In this document: positions 1-9,432 of the stretch, one piece after another
Position numbering within the stretch: the first letter of the stretch is position 1
How the letters are laid out: each line of letters opens with the position of its first letter
Source of the DNA: Pseudomonas chlororaphis
GTDB lineage: Bacteria; Pseudomonadota; Gammaproteobacteria; Pseudomonadales; Pseudomonadaceae
Length of the DNA: 64,000 nt
Assembly (NCBI RefSeq): GCF_003731765.1
Contig: NZ_MOAL01000004.1
Span: forward strand, 1,240,001-1,304,000
Reading direction: 5' to 3'
Program-made: the position numbers and the translations under genes
Notes under the pieces: generated by a model
What the model was told of the DNA's origin: nothing
Databases searched by the model: none
Seen by the model: only the letters and a program-made list of their open reading frames with translations

Positions 1-488
1 GCGTTGGAGCTTTTTTCATCGGCTTCCTGGCGCGATACCGAGTGGCTGGTCAAGAGGTGCTGCCAGCGTTCGGCGGTGGTCTGGGCCAGCCGTGCATTGG
101 CCTGTTGCTGGACCACCCGTGCCCGGGCCTGGGCCACTTGCTGGTCCAGGTCGGGGCTGTCGATATGGGCCAGCACTTGCCCGGCGGCGACCTTGGCGCC
201 GATGTCCTGGGTCCAGTCCTTGAGGTAGCCGCTGACCCGGGCATGGATCGGCGCCTTGCTCCAGGCTTCCAGGTGCGCCGGCAGGCGCAGGGTGTCGCCC
301 AGTACGTTGGGCTGCGGCTGGAACACCAGCACTTGGGGCACAGCGGCGGTTTCGGTCCAGGCGGCGACGGCCTGTTCATGCCGGGTGCGCGCCGCCAGGC
401 CGCTGGCCACCAGTAGGGCAGCCAGGCTCAAGCCACCGATGCCCAGCAGCATCAGGCGTTTGCGCGAAGGGGTGTGATCAGGCGACAT
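1..488 (-). CDS. RND efflux periplasmic adaptor subunit (HlyD/MFP family), 3' end missing
   Basis: N-terminal 162 residues of a membrane fusion protein that would link an inner-membrane RND pump to an outer-membrane channel. Residues 12-32 form an uncleaved signal anchor. The reading frame then shows the lipoyl-like half-motif ARVSGYLKDWTQDIGAKV followed by GQVLAHIDSPDLDQQ and an alpha-hairpin rich in Gln and Ala, the usual MFP layout. The start ATG at 488 overlaps the end of the upstream pump gene by 11 nt, so the two are translationally coupled. The gene runs off the left edge. Family is clear; substrate is not. Confidence 0.85.
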   Translation of the reverse strand, partial: MSPDHTPSRKRLMLLGIGGLSLAALLVASGLAARTRHEQAVAAWTETAAVPQVLVFQPQPNVLGDTLRLPAHLEAWSKAPIHARVSGYLKDWTQDIGAKVAAGQVLAHIDSPDLDQQVAQARARVVQQQANARLAQTTAERWQHLLTSHSVSRQEADEKSSN

Positions 489-3400
489 GGGTGTTTTCTC
501 CAGCAACAGCGGATTGGGGAGGGCGACCGTGGACCAGGCTGAAGACCACGGGAACAAAGATCAGGGTGGCCACGGTGGCGAGGAGCAGCCCGCCGATCAC
601 CGCACGGCCCAGGGGCGCGTTCTGTTCTTCGGACAGGGCCAGGGGCAGCATGCCGATGATCATCGCCAGGGCGGTCATGCACACCGGGCGAAAGCGCGTG
701 TAGCCGGCTTCCAGGGCGGCCTTGAGGGCATCGCCGTGTTCCGCCAGGCGCTCGCGGCAAAAACTCACCACCAGGATCGAGTTGGCAGTGGCCACCCCCA
801 TGCAGAGGATGGCCCCGGTCAGCGCCGGCACCGACAGCGAGGTGCCGCTCAAGAACAGCATCCACACGATCCCGGCCAGGGCCGCCGGCAGCGCGGTGAT
901 GATCACGAACGGATCGACCCAGGATTGGAAGTTGACCACGATCAGCAGGTAGATCAGCACCACCGCCCCCAGCAGGCCCAGGCTCAGGCCGCTGAAGGCT
1001 TCGTGCAGGGCATCGATCTGCCCGTGAAGGCTGACCGTGGCGCCCTTGGGCCGCAGGGCTGCGGCGTCGTTCAAGACCTTTTGCATGTCGTGGGCCACGG
1101 CGCCGAGGTCGCGGCCTTGCACGTTGGCGTACAGGTCCAGGGTGGGCTGGATGTTGTAGTGGCTGACCACCGCCGGGCTCTCGACCCGGGAGATGTCCGC
1201 CAGGCCACCGAGGATCTGCGACTGGCCGTTGCTGCCGGTGACCGGCAGCGCTTCCAGGGCCGGCAGGCTGTCCAGGCGATACTGCGGGGTGGCCGCGACG
1301 ATGGAATAGGACACGCCGTTCTTCGGGTTGAGCCAGAAGGTCGGCGCCACCTGGGAACTGCCGGCCAAGGACGCCACCATGCTGTTGGTCACGTCACGCT
1401 CGGTGATCCCCAGGCCGTTGGCCCGCAGGCGGTCGACCTTGACCAGCAGTGACGGGTAGCCGGTGGACTGCTGGATCCGCAGGTCGGCAATGCCCGGCAC
1501 ATGTTGCAGGCGCCGTTGCAGTTCCAGAGCGTAGGCGCGGTTGGCCGCGTCATCGGGCCCGGAGATTTTCACGTCCAGCGGGGCCGGGGCGCCGAAGTTG
1601 AGGATCTGGCTGCTGATGTCCGCCGGCAGGAAGGCGAACTGGCTGCCGGGGAAGCTTTCCGGCAGGGCTTCGCGCAGCTGTTTCTCCAGGTCGGCGCTGG
1701 GGGCGTGGCCGGGCTTGAGGGTGATCTGGATGTCGCCGTCCTGGGGCCCGATGGTGCCGCTGTTGCTGTAGGCCATGTCGATGCCGCTCAGGGGGATGCC
1801 GATGTTGTCGATGATGCTGTCCAGTTGCTCGGCCGGGATCACTTCGCGAATCCGCCCTTCGATACGGTCGAAGGCCGCCGCGCTTTCCTCAATCCGCGTG
1901 CCCAAGGGCAGGCGCACATGCAGGGCCAGGGCGCCGGCGTCGGTGGCGGGGAAGAAGTCCTGGCCCAGGCTCGGCAACAGGGCGAAGGAGGCCAGCACAC
2001 AGGCGAGGAAGCCGAGGATGAAGGTCTTGCGTCGGCCCAGGGCCAGGTGCAACAAGCCGTGGTAGGTGTCGCGCACAGTGGAGAAACGCGCCTCAAAACC
2101 CTGTTGAAAGGCCAATAGCCCGCGTACCAGGGCATTGCGCGGCTTGGCGTGCTGCTCGCCCTCGTGATGGTTGATGAAGGCATCTTCCGGGTGATGCCCC
2201 GGGCCTGCTTCCGGCGTATGGGGCTTGAGCAGGTACATGGCCAGGGTCGGCACCAGGGTCCGGGAGAGGATGAAGGAGCTGGCCATGGCGAAGATCACCG
2301 CCAGGGCCATGGGCCGGAACAGGTAGCCGGCGATGCCTTGCAACAGGAACATCGGCACGAAGACGATGCAGATGCACAGCAGCGAGACGAAGGCCGGGCC
2401 GACGATCTGCTTGGCGCCGTCAAGGATGGCCACCTTCACCGCCTTGCCCTGTTCCAGGTGCCAGTTGATGTTCTCGATGGTCACGGTGGCGTCGTCCACC
2501 AGGATCCCCACCGCCAGGGCCAGGCCGCCCAGGGTCATGACGTTGAGGGTCTGGCCGCTGAGCGCCAGCAGGGCAATGGCCGAGAGCACCGCCAGGGGAA
2601 TCGACGCGGCGATGATCAGTGTGGAGCGCCAGCTACCGAGGAACAGCAGGATCATCGCGCTGGTCAGCAGGGCGGCGATGATGCCTTCCTGGGCCACGCT
2701 GCCCACCGACTGTTTGACGAACACCGAGGCATCGCCCAGCAGCGAGGTCTTCAAGGACGGCGGCAGGGTTTCATTGATCCGTGGCAGCATCTGGCGGATG
2801 CCGTCGACGATGGACAGGGTGGAGATATTGCCGTTCTTCAGGGCCGGCATCAGCACCGCCCGGCGTCCGTCGACCCGCACGATATTGGTCTGCGGCGGTG
2901 AGCCGTCGCGCACGTGGGCCACCTGGCCGATGGTGATCAGCGCGCCGTCCACGGTCTTGATCGGCAGGTCGTTGAGTTCGTCGATGGCCTTGGGGCTGTT
3001 GTTCAGCAGCACCATGTATTCATTGCTGCCGAGCTTGGCGGTACCCACCGGGATGATCTGGTTCTGCGCCGCGAGGGCATTGCCCACGTCTTGCGCCGAC
3101 AGGCCTTTGGCAGCCAGGGCTTGCGGGTCCAGGTCGAGGGTGATCTGGCGCTGCTTGCCGCCCATGGGCGTGGGCATGGCCAGACCGGGCAGGGCGCTCA
3201 AAGGCAGGCGGATGTTGTTCTGCACCAGGTCGCGGATCTTCGCCTCCGACAGGGTCGGGCTGGAGAAGGCCATTTGCAGGATCGGCACCGTCGAAGCGCT
3301 GTAGTTGAGGATCAGCGGCGGGGTGATGCCCGGCGGCATCTGCTTGAGCACGGTTTGTGACACCGCCGTCACCTGGGCGTTGGCGGTGCGGATATCGACC

Positions 3401-3699
3401 CCGGGCTGGAAGAAGATCTTGACGATGCCCATGCCCGGCAACGACTGCGACTCGATGTGCTGGATATCATTGACCGTGGTGCTCAGGGAGCGCTCGTAGG
3501 TGTAGATCACCCGCCCGGCCATGGCGTCCGGCGACAGGCCGTTGTATTGCCAGACCACCGCCACCACCGGGATGCCGATATCCGGGAACACGTCGGTGGG
3601 GGTACGCAGGGCCGCCAGGGGCCCGATGATGCAGATGAATATCGCCAGCACGATGAACGTGTAGGGCTTGAGCAGTGCGGTCTTGACCAGCCCGAGCAT
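478..3699 (-). CDS. Efflux RND transporter permease subunit
   Basis: Proton-driven inner-membrane exporter of 1073 residues, the normal length for the AcrB/HAE family. It opens with a hydrophobic segment (FIVLAIFICIIGPLAAL) and the periplasmic entry TPTDVFPDIGIP, and carries the TM4 proton-relay motif GILVDDATVTIENI with paired aspartates. Two repeats of large periplasmic loops and six-helix bundles are visible. An upstream in-frame ATG at 3762 exists, but ATG 3699 has a GGAGG ribosome site 7 nt before it and begins with the typical MLGLVKTALLKP. First gene of an operon with the adaptor. Drug versus organic-acid specificity cannot be read from the sequence. Confidence 0.92.
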   Translation of the reverse strand: MLGLVKTALLKPYTFIVLAIFICIIGPLAALRTPTDVFPDIGIPVVAVVWQYNGLSPDAMAGRVIYTYERSLSTTVNDIQHIESQSLPGMGIVKIFFQPGVDIRTANAQVTAVSQTVLKQMPPGITPPLILNYSASTVPILQMAFSSPTLSEAKIRDLVQNNIRLPLSALPGLAMPTPMGGKQRQITLDLDPQALAAKGLSAQDVGNALAAQNQIIPVGTAKLGSNEYMVLLNNSPKAIDELNDLPIKTVDGALITIGQVAHVRDGSPPQTNIVRVDGRRAVLMPALKNGNISTLSIVDGIRQMLPRINETLPPSLKTSLLGDASVFVKQSVGSVAQEGIIAALLTSAMILLFLGSWRSTLIIAASIPLAVLSAIALLALSGQTLNVMTLGGLALAVGILVDDATVTIENINWHLEQGKAVKVAILDGAKQIVGPAFVSLLCICIVFVPMFLLQGIAGYLFRPMALAVIFAMASSFILSRTLVPTLAMYLLKPHTPEAGPGHHPEDAFINHHEGEQHAKPRNALVRGLLAFQQGFEARFSTVRDTYHGLLHLALGRRKTFILGFLACVLASFALLPSLGQDFFPATDAGALALHVRLPLGTRIEESAAAFDRIEGRIREVIPAEQLDSIIDNIGIPLSGIDMAYSNSGTIGPQDGDIQITLKPGHAPSADLEKQLREALPESFPGSQFAFLPADISSQILNFGAPAPLDVKISGPDDAANRAYALELQRRLQHVPGIADLRIQQSTGYPSLLVKVDRLRANGLGITERDVTNSMVASLAGSSQVAPTFWLNPKNGVSYSIVAATPQYRLDSLPALEALPVTGSNGQSQILGGLADISRVESPAVVSHYNIQPTLDLYANVQGRDLGAVAHDMQKVLNDAAALRPKGATVSLHGQIDALHEAFSGLSLGLLGAVVLIYLLIVVNFQSWVDPFVIITALPAALAGIVWMLFLSGTSLSVPALTGAILCMGVATANSILVVSFCRERLAEHGDALKAALEAGYTRFRPVCMTALAMIIGMLPLALSEEQNAPLGRAVIGGLLLATVATLIFVPVVFSLVHGRPPQSAVAGENTHVA

Positions 3700-3917
3700 G
3701 CCGAAAACCTCCGAGGGAGTGGGATTGCAAACCTCGGCAGCCTGCAGCGACCCACCTAACACGCGGCTTTCAGCCAGGTGAAGGAAGTTTTAGATAAGCC
3801 CTGTATTTCCTTTCATGTGGATTCATTTGTGCTCTGGCAAGGGGCTCGACAAGCTTTGCAGCCATCGCCTGTAGGGGCTTTTTCGATGGTCGATTTTCCT
3901 TTGTCGAGGTACTTCCC

Positions 3918-4328
3918 ATGACACTCAAACCGCTATTGCTGATTCCCGCCCTGGGCCTGGCCTGCCTCTTGTCGGCCTGCGCCGGCCCGATGCCCCAGCC
4001 TGATCCCAGGGAAGCCTGGATCGACCTGCAGCAAGAAGCGCCCAATGACCTGATGGCCGAGCGGGTGGATGGGCAGAAGATTGATGACGGCCGCTACTTC
4101 GAGGTCCCGTCCGGTGCCCATCGCCTGGACGTGACCTTGTTCGAAGAGCCGGCCGGTGATTCCAACCAGGAGGATTGCAGCGGCCACCTGCGTTATGAGC
4201 ATTTCCAGGCCGGTGAACATTACCGCCTGGTGGAGTCCAGCCTCGGCCAGGCGGTCACGGCCCAACTGCTGGACAGCCACGGCAAGCGCCTGGCCAGCGC
4301 CGAGGACTTCAACTGCCTGCCGGGTTGA
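3918..4328 (+). CDS. Small conserved lipoprotein
   Basis: 136 residues with a lipoprotein signal: hydrophobic stretch at residues 6-17 and lipobox LSAC, lipidated Cys at position 21. The next residues (AGP) lack the Asp+2 retention signal, so outer-membrane sorting is plausible. The mature part has two further cysteines (in EDCSGH and DFNCLPG), which may form a disulfide. No enzyme motif is visible. It stands alone between convergent and divergent neighbours. Function unknown. Confidence 0.75.
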   Translation: MTLKPLLLIPALGLACLLSACAGPMPQPDPREAWIDLQQEAPNDLMAERVDGQKIDDGRYFEVPSGAHRLDVTLFEEPAGDSNQEDCSGHLRYEHFQAGEHYRLVESSLGQAVTAQLLDSHGKRLASAEDFNCLPG

Positions 4329-4364
4329 GGCGGCAGGCGCTGGAGCCCGTGATCGTCCAGTGGC

Positions 4365-5660
4365 TCAGGCGGTGGCCGGGCGCAGGTCGGTCTTGGTCGG
4401 CGCCCCCGGTGCGCGCCACACCAAAAAGGCTGCCAGGACCGTGGTGGCCGCCAGCAGGTAGAGGCCCGCCGCTGGGGAGTCGAACCCTTGCTCGGCGGCG
4501 TTTTTCAACACCGGGGCGATGAAACCGCCGAGGGCACCGAACGAGTTGATCAGGGCGATGCCTGCTGCCGCCGCGCTGCCGGCCAGGAAGCTGGAAGGAA
4601 AGGTCCAGAACACCGGTTGCACGGCGATAAAGCCCGAGGCAGCAAAGCACAGGGCCAAGACCCCAAGCAGCGGGCTGGCGACACTCACCGAACAGGCGAT
4701 CCCGGCGGCCGCCATCAGCAGGGTCAGGGCGGCGATCGGCCGGCGCTGGCCCGTGCGGTCGGCCCAGCCCGGAATCCAGTAGGCCGCCAACAGCGCGCAG
4801 ATCCAGGGGATGGCGCTGACCAGCCCCACCAGCAAACCGACCTTGCTGCCCATCAAGCCGCCGATCTGGCTTGGTAGGTAGAACACCACGCCGTACACAC
4901 TGGCCTGGATCAACAGGTAAACCAGGCACAGGTACAGCACCGCCGGCTGGCACAGCACCTGCAACAAGCGGTGGCCGTGTGCCTGCTTGTGCTGGTTTTC
5001 GTGGTCCAGCACCGCCTGGACCTGCTGGCGTTCTGCGGGCGTCAGCCAGCGTGCATCTGCCGGTTTGTTGTCCAGGTACCAGTAGGCCCAAACGCCCACC
5101 GCCGTGGCCATCAAGCCTTCGACGGCGAACATCCATTGCCAGCCGTGCACCCCGGCCCAGCCGTCCATTTCCAGCAACAGCCCGGACAGCGGGCTGCCGA
5201 AGATAAACGCCAGGGGCGCACCGAAGTAGAAGAAGCCCATGGCCTTGCCGCGCACCGCTTCAGGGAACCAGTAGGTCAGGTAGAGGATGACCCCGGGGAA
5301 GAACCCGGCTTCGGCCACGCCCAGCAAAAAGCGCAGCAGGTAGAACGTGGTTTCGTTATGGGCGAACACCATGGCCGCCGAGACCAGGCCCCAGGTCACC
5401 ATGATCCGGCACATCCACAGCCGGGCACCGACCCGGTGCAGGATCAGGTTGCTGGGCACTTCCAGCAACGCATAACCGGCAAAAAACACCCCGGCTCCGA
5501 AGGCGAAGGCAGCGTCGCTGATGCCGGTATCGGCCTGGAAGCTGTGGCGGGCGAAGCCGACGTTGGCCCGGTCGAGAAAGGCCATGATGTACATCAACAG
5601 CAGGAACGGCAGCAGGCGCCAGGAAATCCTGGCCAACAGAGGGGCAGGTAACGTCTTCAC
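4365..5660 (-). CDS. MFS transporter, anion:cation symporter (ACS) type
   Basis: Twelve-helix carrier of 431 residues. The N-terminal LLMYIMAFLDRANVGFA is the ACS signature start (Asp and Arg in helix 1), followed by GYALLEVPSNLILHRVGAR, FLLGVAEAGFFPG and YWFPEAVRGKAMG, all typical of phthalate, tartrate, glucarate and galactonate carriers. The gene is monocistronic, with no catabolic enzyme beside it, so the organic-anion substrate is open. It is followed upstream by an untranslated stretch of about 590 bp dominated by REP repeats. Confidence 0.88.
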   Translation of the reverse strand: MKTLPAPLLARISWRLLPFLLLMYIMAFLDRANVGFARHSFQADTGISDAAFAFGAGVFFAGYALLEVPSNLILHRVGARLWMCRIMVTWGLVSAAMVFAHNETTFYLLRFLLGVAEAGFFPGVILYLTYWFPEAVRGKAMGFFYFGAPLAFIFGSPLSGLLLEMDGWAGVHGWQWMFAVEGLMATAVGVWAYWYLDNKPADARWLTPAERQQVQAVLDHENQHKQAHGHRLLQVLCQPAVLYLCLVYLLIQASVYGVVFYLPSQIGGLMGSKVGLLVGLVSAIPWICALLAAYWIPGWADRTGQRRPIAALTLLMAAAGIACSVSVASPLLGVLALCFAASGFIAVQPVFWTFPSSFLAGSAAAAGIALINSFGALGGFIAPVLKNAAEQGFDSPAAGLYLLAATTVLAAFLVWRAPGAPTKTDLRPATA

Positions 5661-5926
5661 GGCAGTTTCCTTTTTGAAGTTATGTGCACTGCGTGGCAGG
5701 GAAGAGCGAGGGAAAGCAGGCGACGCCGCTCAGGGCGCGTTGGCTTCGCGCTGGCGAACAAGTGGCAGGGGACGGGGGATGGCAATGGCGGCAGACATGG
5801 TCAATCACCTCTACACATTGTTGTTGTGCAGAGGACTCTACGAGTTTTGAATGATGCGCGACCAATCGAAATAAAGTTGCTACCAATACCCTCAAGGTAT
5901 CAATAGCCAACCCCCCGATGACATCT

Positions 5927-6218
5927 GTAGGAGTCGGCTCGCCGGCGATAGCATCGGTATGATCGCTGCGGATGTTCCGCCAGGATTGCGCCGTGGATGG
6001 TGGCGTCAATGCAGCCTCGTGTAGGAGCCGGCTCGCCGGCGATAGCGTCAGCACGATCGCAGCCGATGTTCCGTCAGAATCGCGCCGTGGGTGGTGGCGT
6101 CAATGCAGCCTCGTGTAGGAGCCGGCTTGCCGGCGATAGCGTCAGCACGATCGCAGCCGATGTTCCGCCAGAATCGCGGCGTAGGTGAGGGCGTCATCGC
6201 TGGCAAGCCAGCTCCTAC
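5927..6218. repeat. REP array: three tandem 93-94 bp units plus one inverted copy
   Basis: Three same-orientation REP cores begin at 5927, 6021 and 6114 (GTAGGAG(T/C)CGGCT(C/T)GCCGGC). The spacers are also conserved (a run resembling GATAGCGTCAGCACGATCGCAG and a GGCGTCAATGCAGCC block), so the whole 93-94 bp unit has been duplicated, not only the core. An inverted copy (CTGGCAAGCCAGCTCCTAC) closes the array at 6218. It fills the gap of about 590 bp between the MFS gene and the YeeE/YedE pair; I see no gene in that gap. Confidence 0.9.
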
Positions 6219-6254
6219 AAGGGGGATTGCTTCAGTGCAGCCATTGGAGGTGTT

Positions 6255-6680
6255 TTAGGTGCGGCGGTTGCGCCGAGCCTCCAGCCAATGGAACAGGCCC
6301 ATGCCCACCAGCATTGCGGCCACAAACAGCCAGGCTTGCCAGTGCCCACTGGGCAGCAGCGCCAACGCGGGGCCGGGGCACAGGCCGGCAATGCCCCAGC
6401 CCACGCCGAATACCAGGCTGCCGAGGATCAGGCGCCGGTCTGGCGAGCGTTTGTCGGGGATTCTCATCGGCGCGCCGAGCAGCGCCCGTGGCTGGCGCAT
6501 TGCCCAATGAAAGGGTGCCCAGGCCGCGCCGATGGCCCCCAGCATCACCAGGGCCAGGGAGGGGTCCCAGGCGCCTGCCAGGTCGAGAAAGCCCAGGACC
6601 TTGGCCGGGTTGGTCATGCCTGACAGCAGCAGGCCGAGGCCGAACAGCAGGCCGGCGATCAATGCACTGAGCTTTCTCAT
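6255..6680 (-). CDS. YeeE/YedE family membrane protein, second half-size subunit
   Basis: 141 residues, four likely transmembrane helices. The conserved GMTNPAKVLGFLD loop near residues 21-33 and GWGIAGLCPGPAL near residue 95, with its cysteine, mark the half-size YeeE/YedE family (sulfur transport domain, DUF6691-like). Start ATG at 6680 overlaps the TGA of the upstream partner as ATGA, so the two halves are co-translated. Related full-length proteins import thiosulfate, with cysteines passing the substrate; here the two halves are separate genes. Confidence 0.85.
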   Translation of the reverse strand: MRKLSALIAGLLFGLGLLLSGMTNPAKVLGFLDLAGAWDPSLALVMLGAIGAAWAPFHWAMRQPRALLGAPMRIPDKRSPDRRLILGSLVFGVGWGIAGLCPGPALALLPSGHWQAWLFVAAMLVGMGLFHWLEARRNRRT

Positions 6681-7117
6681 GGCATCAGCCCCAACAGATG
6701 GCGGATCACCCAAACCGTGGCGAAGCCGGTGCCCATAAAGCACAGGGTGGCGATGATCGAACGCGGGGACAGCCGGGAAATGCCGCATACCCCGTGGCCA
6801 CTGGTGCAGCCGGCGCCATAGCGGGTGCCGATGCCCACCAGCAGACCGGCGCCGATCAGGCCCAGCAGACCGCCCTGGAACTCGGCGGCCGGCAGGGCGT
6901 GGAACAGCCCCCAAAGCAGCGGCGCCAGCAACAGGCCGAGGATGAACAGGGCCTTTTCGCCCCAACCCTCGCTGCCCGGTTGCAGCAGGCTAGCGAGCAG
7001 CCCACTGATCCCGGCGATGTGCCCATTGGCAACGATCAACAGCCCGGCCGACAGACCGATCAATGCCCCACCGGCCAAGGCCGACCAGGGCGTGAAATGC
7101 AGGTAATCCAAAAGCAT
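6677..7117 (-). CDS. YeeE/YedE family membrane protein, first half-size subunit
   Basis: 146 residues, four or five transmembrane helices. The motif GTRYGAGCTSGHGVCGISRLS (two cysteines, near residues 99-119) is the signature of the family, where Cys residues relay thiosulfate or a persulfide through the membrane. Neighbouring TSUP and persulfide-dioxygenase-like genes on the same strand support a role in sulfur handling. Overlaps the next gene by 4 nt. REP sequences lie just upstream. Confidence 0.87.
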   Translation of the reverse strand: MLLDYLHFTPWSALAGGALIGLSAGLLIVANGHIAGISGLLASLLQPGSEGWGEKALFILGLLLAPLLWGLFHALPAAEFQGGLLGLIGAGLLVGIGTRYGAGCTSGHGVCGISRLSPRSIIATLCFMGTGFATVWVIRHLLGLMP

Positions 7118-7200
7118 GGCGGGTTCCTCCAGGAGCCGATGGGGCTGGGGTGGATGTTACGTGAGGGGCGCCGCGTGAGTGAGCAGGAAATCACCCCGTC

Positions 7201-7369
7201 GTGTAGGCGCCGGCACGATCGCTGCGGGTATTCCGCCAGGATTGCGCCGTGGGTGGGGGCGTCATCGCTGGCAAGCCAGCTCCCACAAGGGGGGCGTCAA
7301 TGCGCCTTGTGTAGGAGCCGGCTTGCCGGCGATAGCGTCGGCAGAATCGCTGGCAAGCCAGCGCCTACA
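7201..7369. repeat. REP/REPIN elements
   Basis: Contains a degenerate forward core at about 7201, an inverted core at about 7268-7287, a forward core at 7311 and an inverted core ending at 7368. The last inverted core supplies the TAG stop of the adjacent minus-strand TSUP gene (7365-7367). The spacers share sequence with the array at 5927-6218. Confidence 0.82.
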
Positions 7370-8183
7370 GGCCCAGGGCCTTGCAGGCCAGGAGCACGGC
7401 GGCGAGGAGGCCGGTGATGGCGAACAGTTGTTGCAGGCGCGGGCCGGCGAGGTGGCTGGCGACTTGCCGGCCTAGCAACAGCCCTAGCACGGCGCCTAGG
7501 GCAAAGGGCGCGCCAATGGCCCAATGCATCACGCCGCTGACGCTGGCCGTAACCACGCTGCCCAGGGACACCAGGGCGATGACCGCCAGGGAGGTGGCGA
7601 CGATGCTGCGGCTGTCCAGGTTGGTGTAGCGGCCCAGCGCCGGAATGATCACGAAGCCGCCGCCCACCCCCAGCAGCCCGGAGAGCAGCCCCGAGAGCAT
7701 GCCGGTGAAGGTCAGCGCACGGGCGCAGGGCAGGGTCCAGCGCAGGCGGCCCTGGCTCGGGTTGAGCACACAGGGCAGGAACGCCGGGCGTGGCGCGGGC
7801 CGGCCGTGTTTCAGTTCATGGCGCGCCTTGAGGAAGATCCGCCCGCAGGCATACAGCAGCACCACGGCGAACAGCAGCGCCAGGGGCGGGTTGGGCAGGC
7901 GGTGGGCCAGCCACAGGCCGACCGGGGTCATGAGCATGCCGATTCCGGCGACAAAGCCTGCCGCCCGATAACGCACGATGCCCTGGCGCAGGCCCAGCAC
8001 GGCGCCAAGGCCGGCAGCCAGGCCCACGGCCAACAGGCCGACGGGCGCCGCCTCGACCATGCTCAGGCCGAGGCCGAAGACCAGCAGCGGCACCGCAAGG
8101 ATGCCGCCGCCGGCTCCGGTCAGGGCCAGGATGGCGCCAACCAGCAGGCCCAGGCCGCCGCCAATGAGGGTGTGTTCGTTCAT
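7365..8183 (-). CDS. TSUP family sulfite/sulfoacetate exporter (TauE/SafE-like)
   Basis: 272 residues with eight predicted membrane segments in two repeats. Each repeat carries the glycine-rich family motif: LALTGAGGGILAVPLLVFGLG near residue 20, and GLLSGLLGVGGGFVIIPAL near residue 168. TSUP proteins move sulfite, sulfoacetate or related anions. It lies 108 nt downstream of the ETHE1-like gene on the same strand, fitting export of sulfite made by persulfide oxidation. The stop codon is inside a REP element. Confidence 0.88.
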   Translation of the reverse strand: MNEHTLIGGGLGLLVGAILALTGAGGGILAVPLLVFGLGLSMVEAAPVGLLAVGLAAGLGAVLGLRQGIVRYRAAGFVAGIGMLMTPVGLWLAHRLPNPPLALLFAVVLLYACGRIFLKARHELKHGRPAPRPAFLPCVLNPSQGRLRWTLPCARALTFTGMLSGLLSGLLGVGGGFVIIPALGRYTNLDSRSIVATSLAVIALVSLGSVVTASVSGVMHWAIGAPFALGAVLGLLLGRQVASHLAGPRLQQLFAITGLLAAVLLACKALGL

Positions 8184-8291
8184 GCCGGGGGAGAGTCCTT
8201 GATCAACAGGTTGCCCAGCCGTTGGCCGTTGCTAGCCGGCGGTCGGGCGATGGGTGAGTGTGCAGCGTCAGCCCGGGGCAGCGTGGCGGGG

Positions 8292-9176
8292 TCAAAGGGC
8301 ATTCAGGGGGATCTTCAAGTAGCGCACGCCGTTGTCTTCCGGCTCGGGGAACTGGCCGCTGCGCATATTGACCTGCACCGACGGCAGGATCAGCACTGGC
8401 ATCTCCAGGGTCGCGTCGCGGGCTTCGCGCATGGCGACGAACGCGTTTTCGTCGATGCCGTCCTGGAGGTGGATGTTGTGGGCGCGCTGCTCGGCCACGG
8501 TGCTCATGTACTGTAATTCGCGGCCATTGGGCAGGTAGTCGTGGCACATGAACAGCCGGGTCTGGGCGGGCAGGGCGAGGATCTTGCCGATGGAGCGGTA
8601 CAGGGTCCGGGCGTCGGCGCCGGGGAAGTCGCAGCGGGCGGTGCCATAGTCCGGCATGAACAGGGTATCGCCGACAAAGGCCACCTGTTCTTCGCCTGTT
8701 TGCACCAGGTAAGTCATGCACGCCGGGGTGTGGCCCGGGGTGTGCAGGGCACGGGCCTGGAGCTGGCCGATGGTGAAGCTCGCACCGTCCTCCAGCAGCA
8801 CGTCGAACTGGCTGCCGTCCCGGGCAAAGTCCTGGCCTTCGTTGAACAGCTCGCCAAACACCTGCTGCACCCGGGTGATGTGCTTGCCGATGGCCACCCG
8901 GGCACCCAGTTGCTGCTTGAGGTACGCAGCGGCCGACAGGTGATCGGCGTGCACGTGGGTCTCGAGAATCCATTCCACCTCGGCGCCCAGCTCACGCACC
9001 CTGGCCAGCAGACGGTCGGCGGACTCGGTGCGCGTACGCCCGGATTTCGGGTCGTAGTCCAGCACGCTGTCGATCAAGGCGCAGTGGCACGTCACCGGGT
9101 CCATGACCAGGTAACTGATGGTCCAGGTGTGGGGGTCGAAAAAGGCTTCTACACGCAAGGTGTCGCTGACGATCAT
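8292..9176 (-). CDS. MBL-fold metallo-hydrolase, ETHE1/persulfide-dioxygenase-like
   Basis: 294 residues. Metal-binding motifs are HVHADH (residues 74-79), TPGH (His148) and GDTLF (Asp169). The HVHADHL form with MSYL-type strand pairing and the downstream CHDY(L) resembles the Blh/ETHE1 group that oxidises glutathione persulfide to sulfite with mononuclear iron, more than glyoxalase II. Starts divergently from the PAS-LuxR regulator and leads a minus-strand run into TSUP and YeeE/YedE genes. Enzyme family sure; exact substrate inferred from neighbours. Confidence 0.85.
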   Translation of the reverse strand: MIVSDTLRVEAFFDPHTWTISYLVMDPVTCHCALIDSVLDYDPKSGRTRTESADRLLARVRELGAEVEWILETHVHADHLSAAAYLKQQLGARVAIGKHITRVQQVFGELFNEGQDFARDGSQFDVLLEDGASFTIGQLQARALHTPGHTPACMTYLVQTGEEQVAFVGDTLFMPDYGTARCDFPGADARTLYRSIGKILALPAQTRLFMCHDYLPNGRELQYMSTVAEQRAHNIHLQDGIDENAFVAMREARDATLEMPVLILPSVQVNMRSGQFPEPEDNGVRYLKIPLNAL

Positions 9177-9432
9177 GGGCTTCTCCAGGCATTGCGGGGT
9201 GCCGGCCTGAGGCGGCGATCGGGGATTGACGTGTCATTCACCGCGCCAGGTTCGCAGGCTACCCGATTCGCCAACAGGGCGCGACCGCCTCCACGCGCGG
9301 TCCTGGCTTGGGGCTGTGGGTGCCTCTGGCCGTCAACCGGTTGCACTCTGGCGTTGCGTTGCGGTCGTACCTGCATCGCCCGTCCTCAGCGCCCCGCGCC
9401 GAGGTGCCCATCCGCCTGCAGCAGGAGAGCCT

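Noticed and set aside
5927..6218. CRISPR array
   Set aside because: The repeats are 93-94 bp REP units with conserved spacers and palindromic cores, and no cas genes are present.
9226..9432. N-terminal extension of the PAS-LuxR regulator
   Set aside because: Low-complexity Arg/Pro-rich translation without a ribosome site, overlapping the divergent promoter region; the ATG at 9433 has AGGAG.
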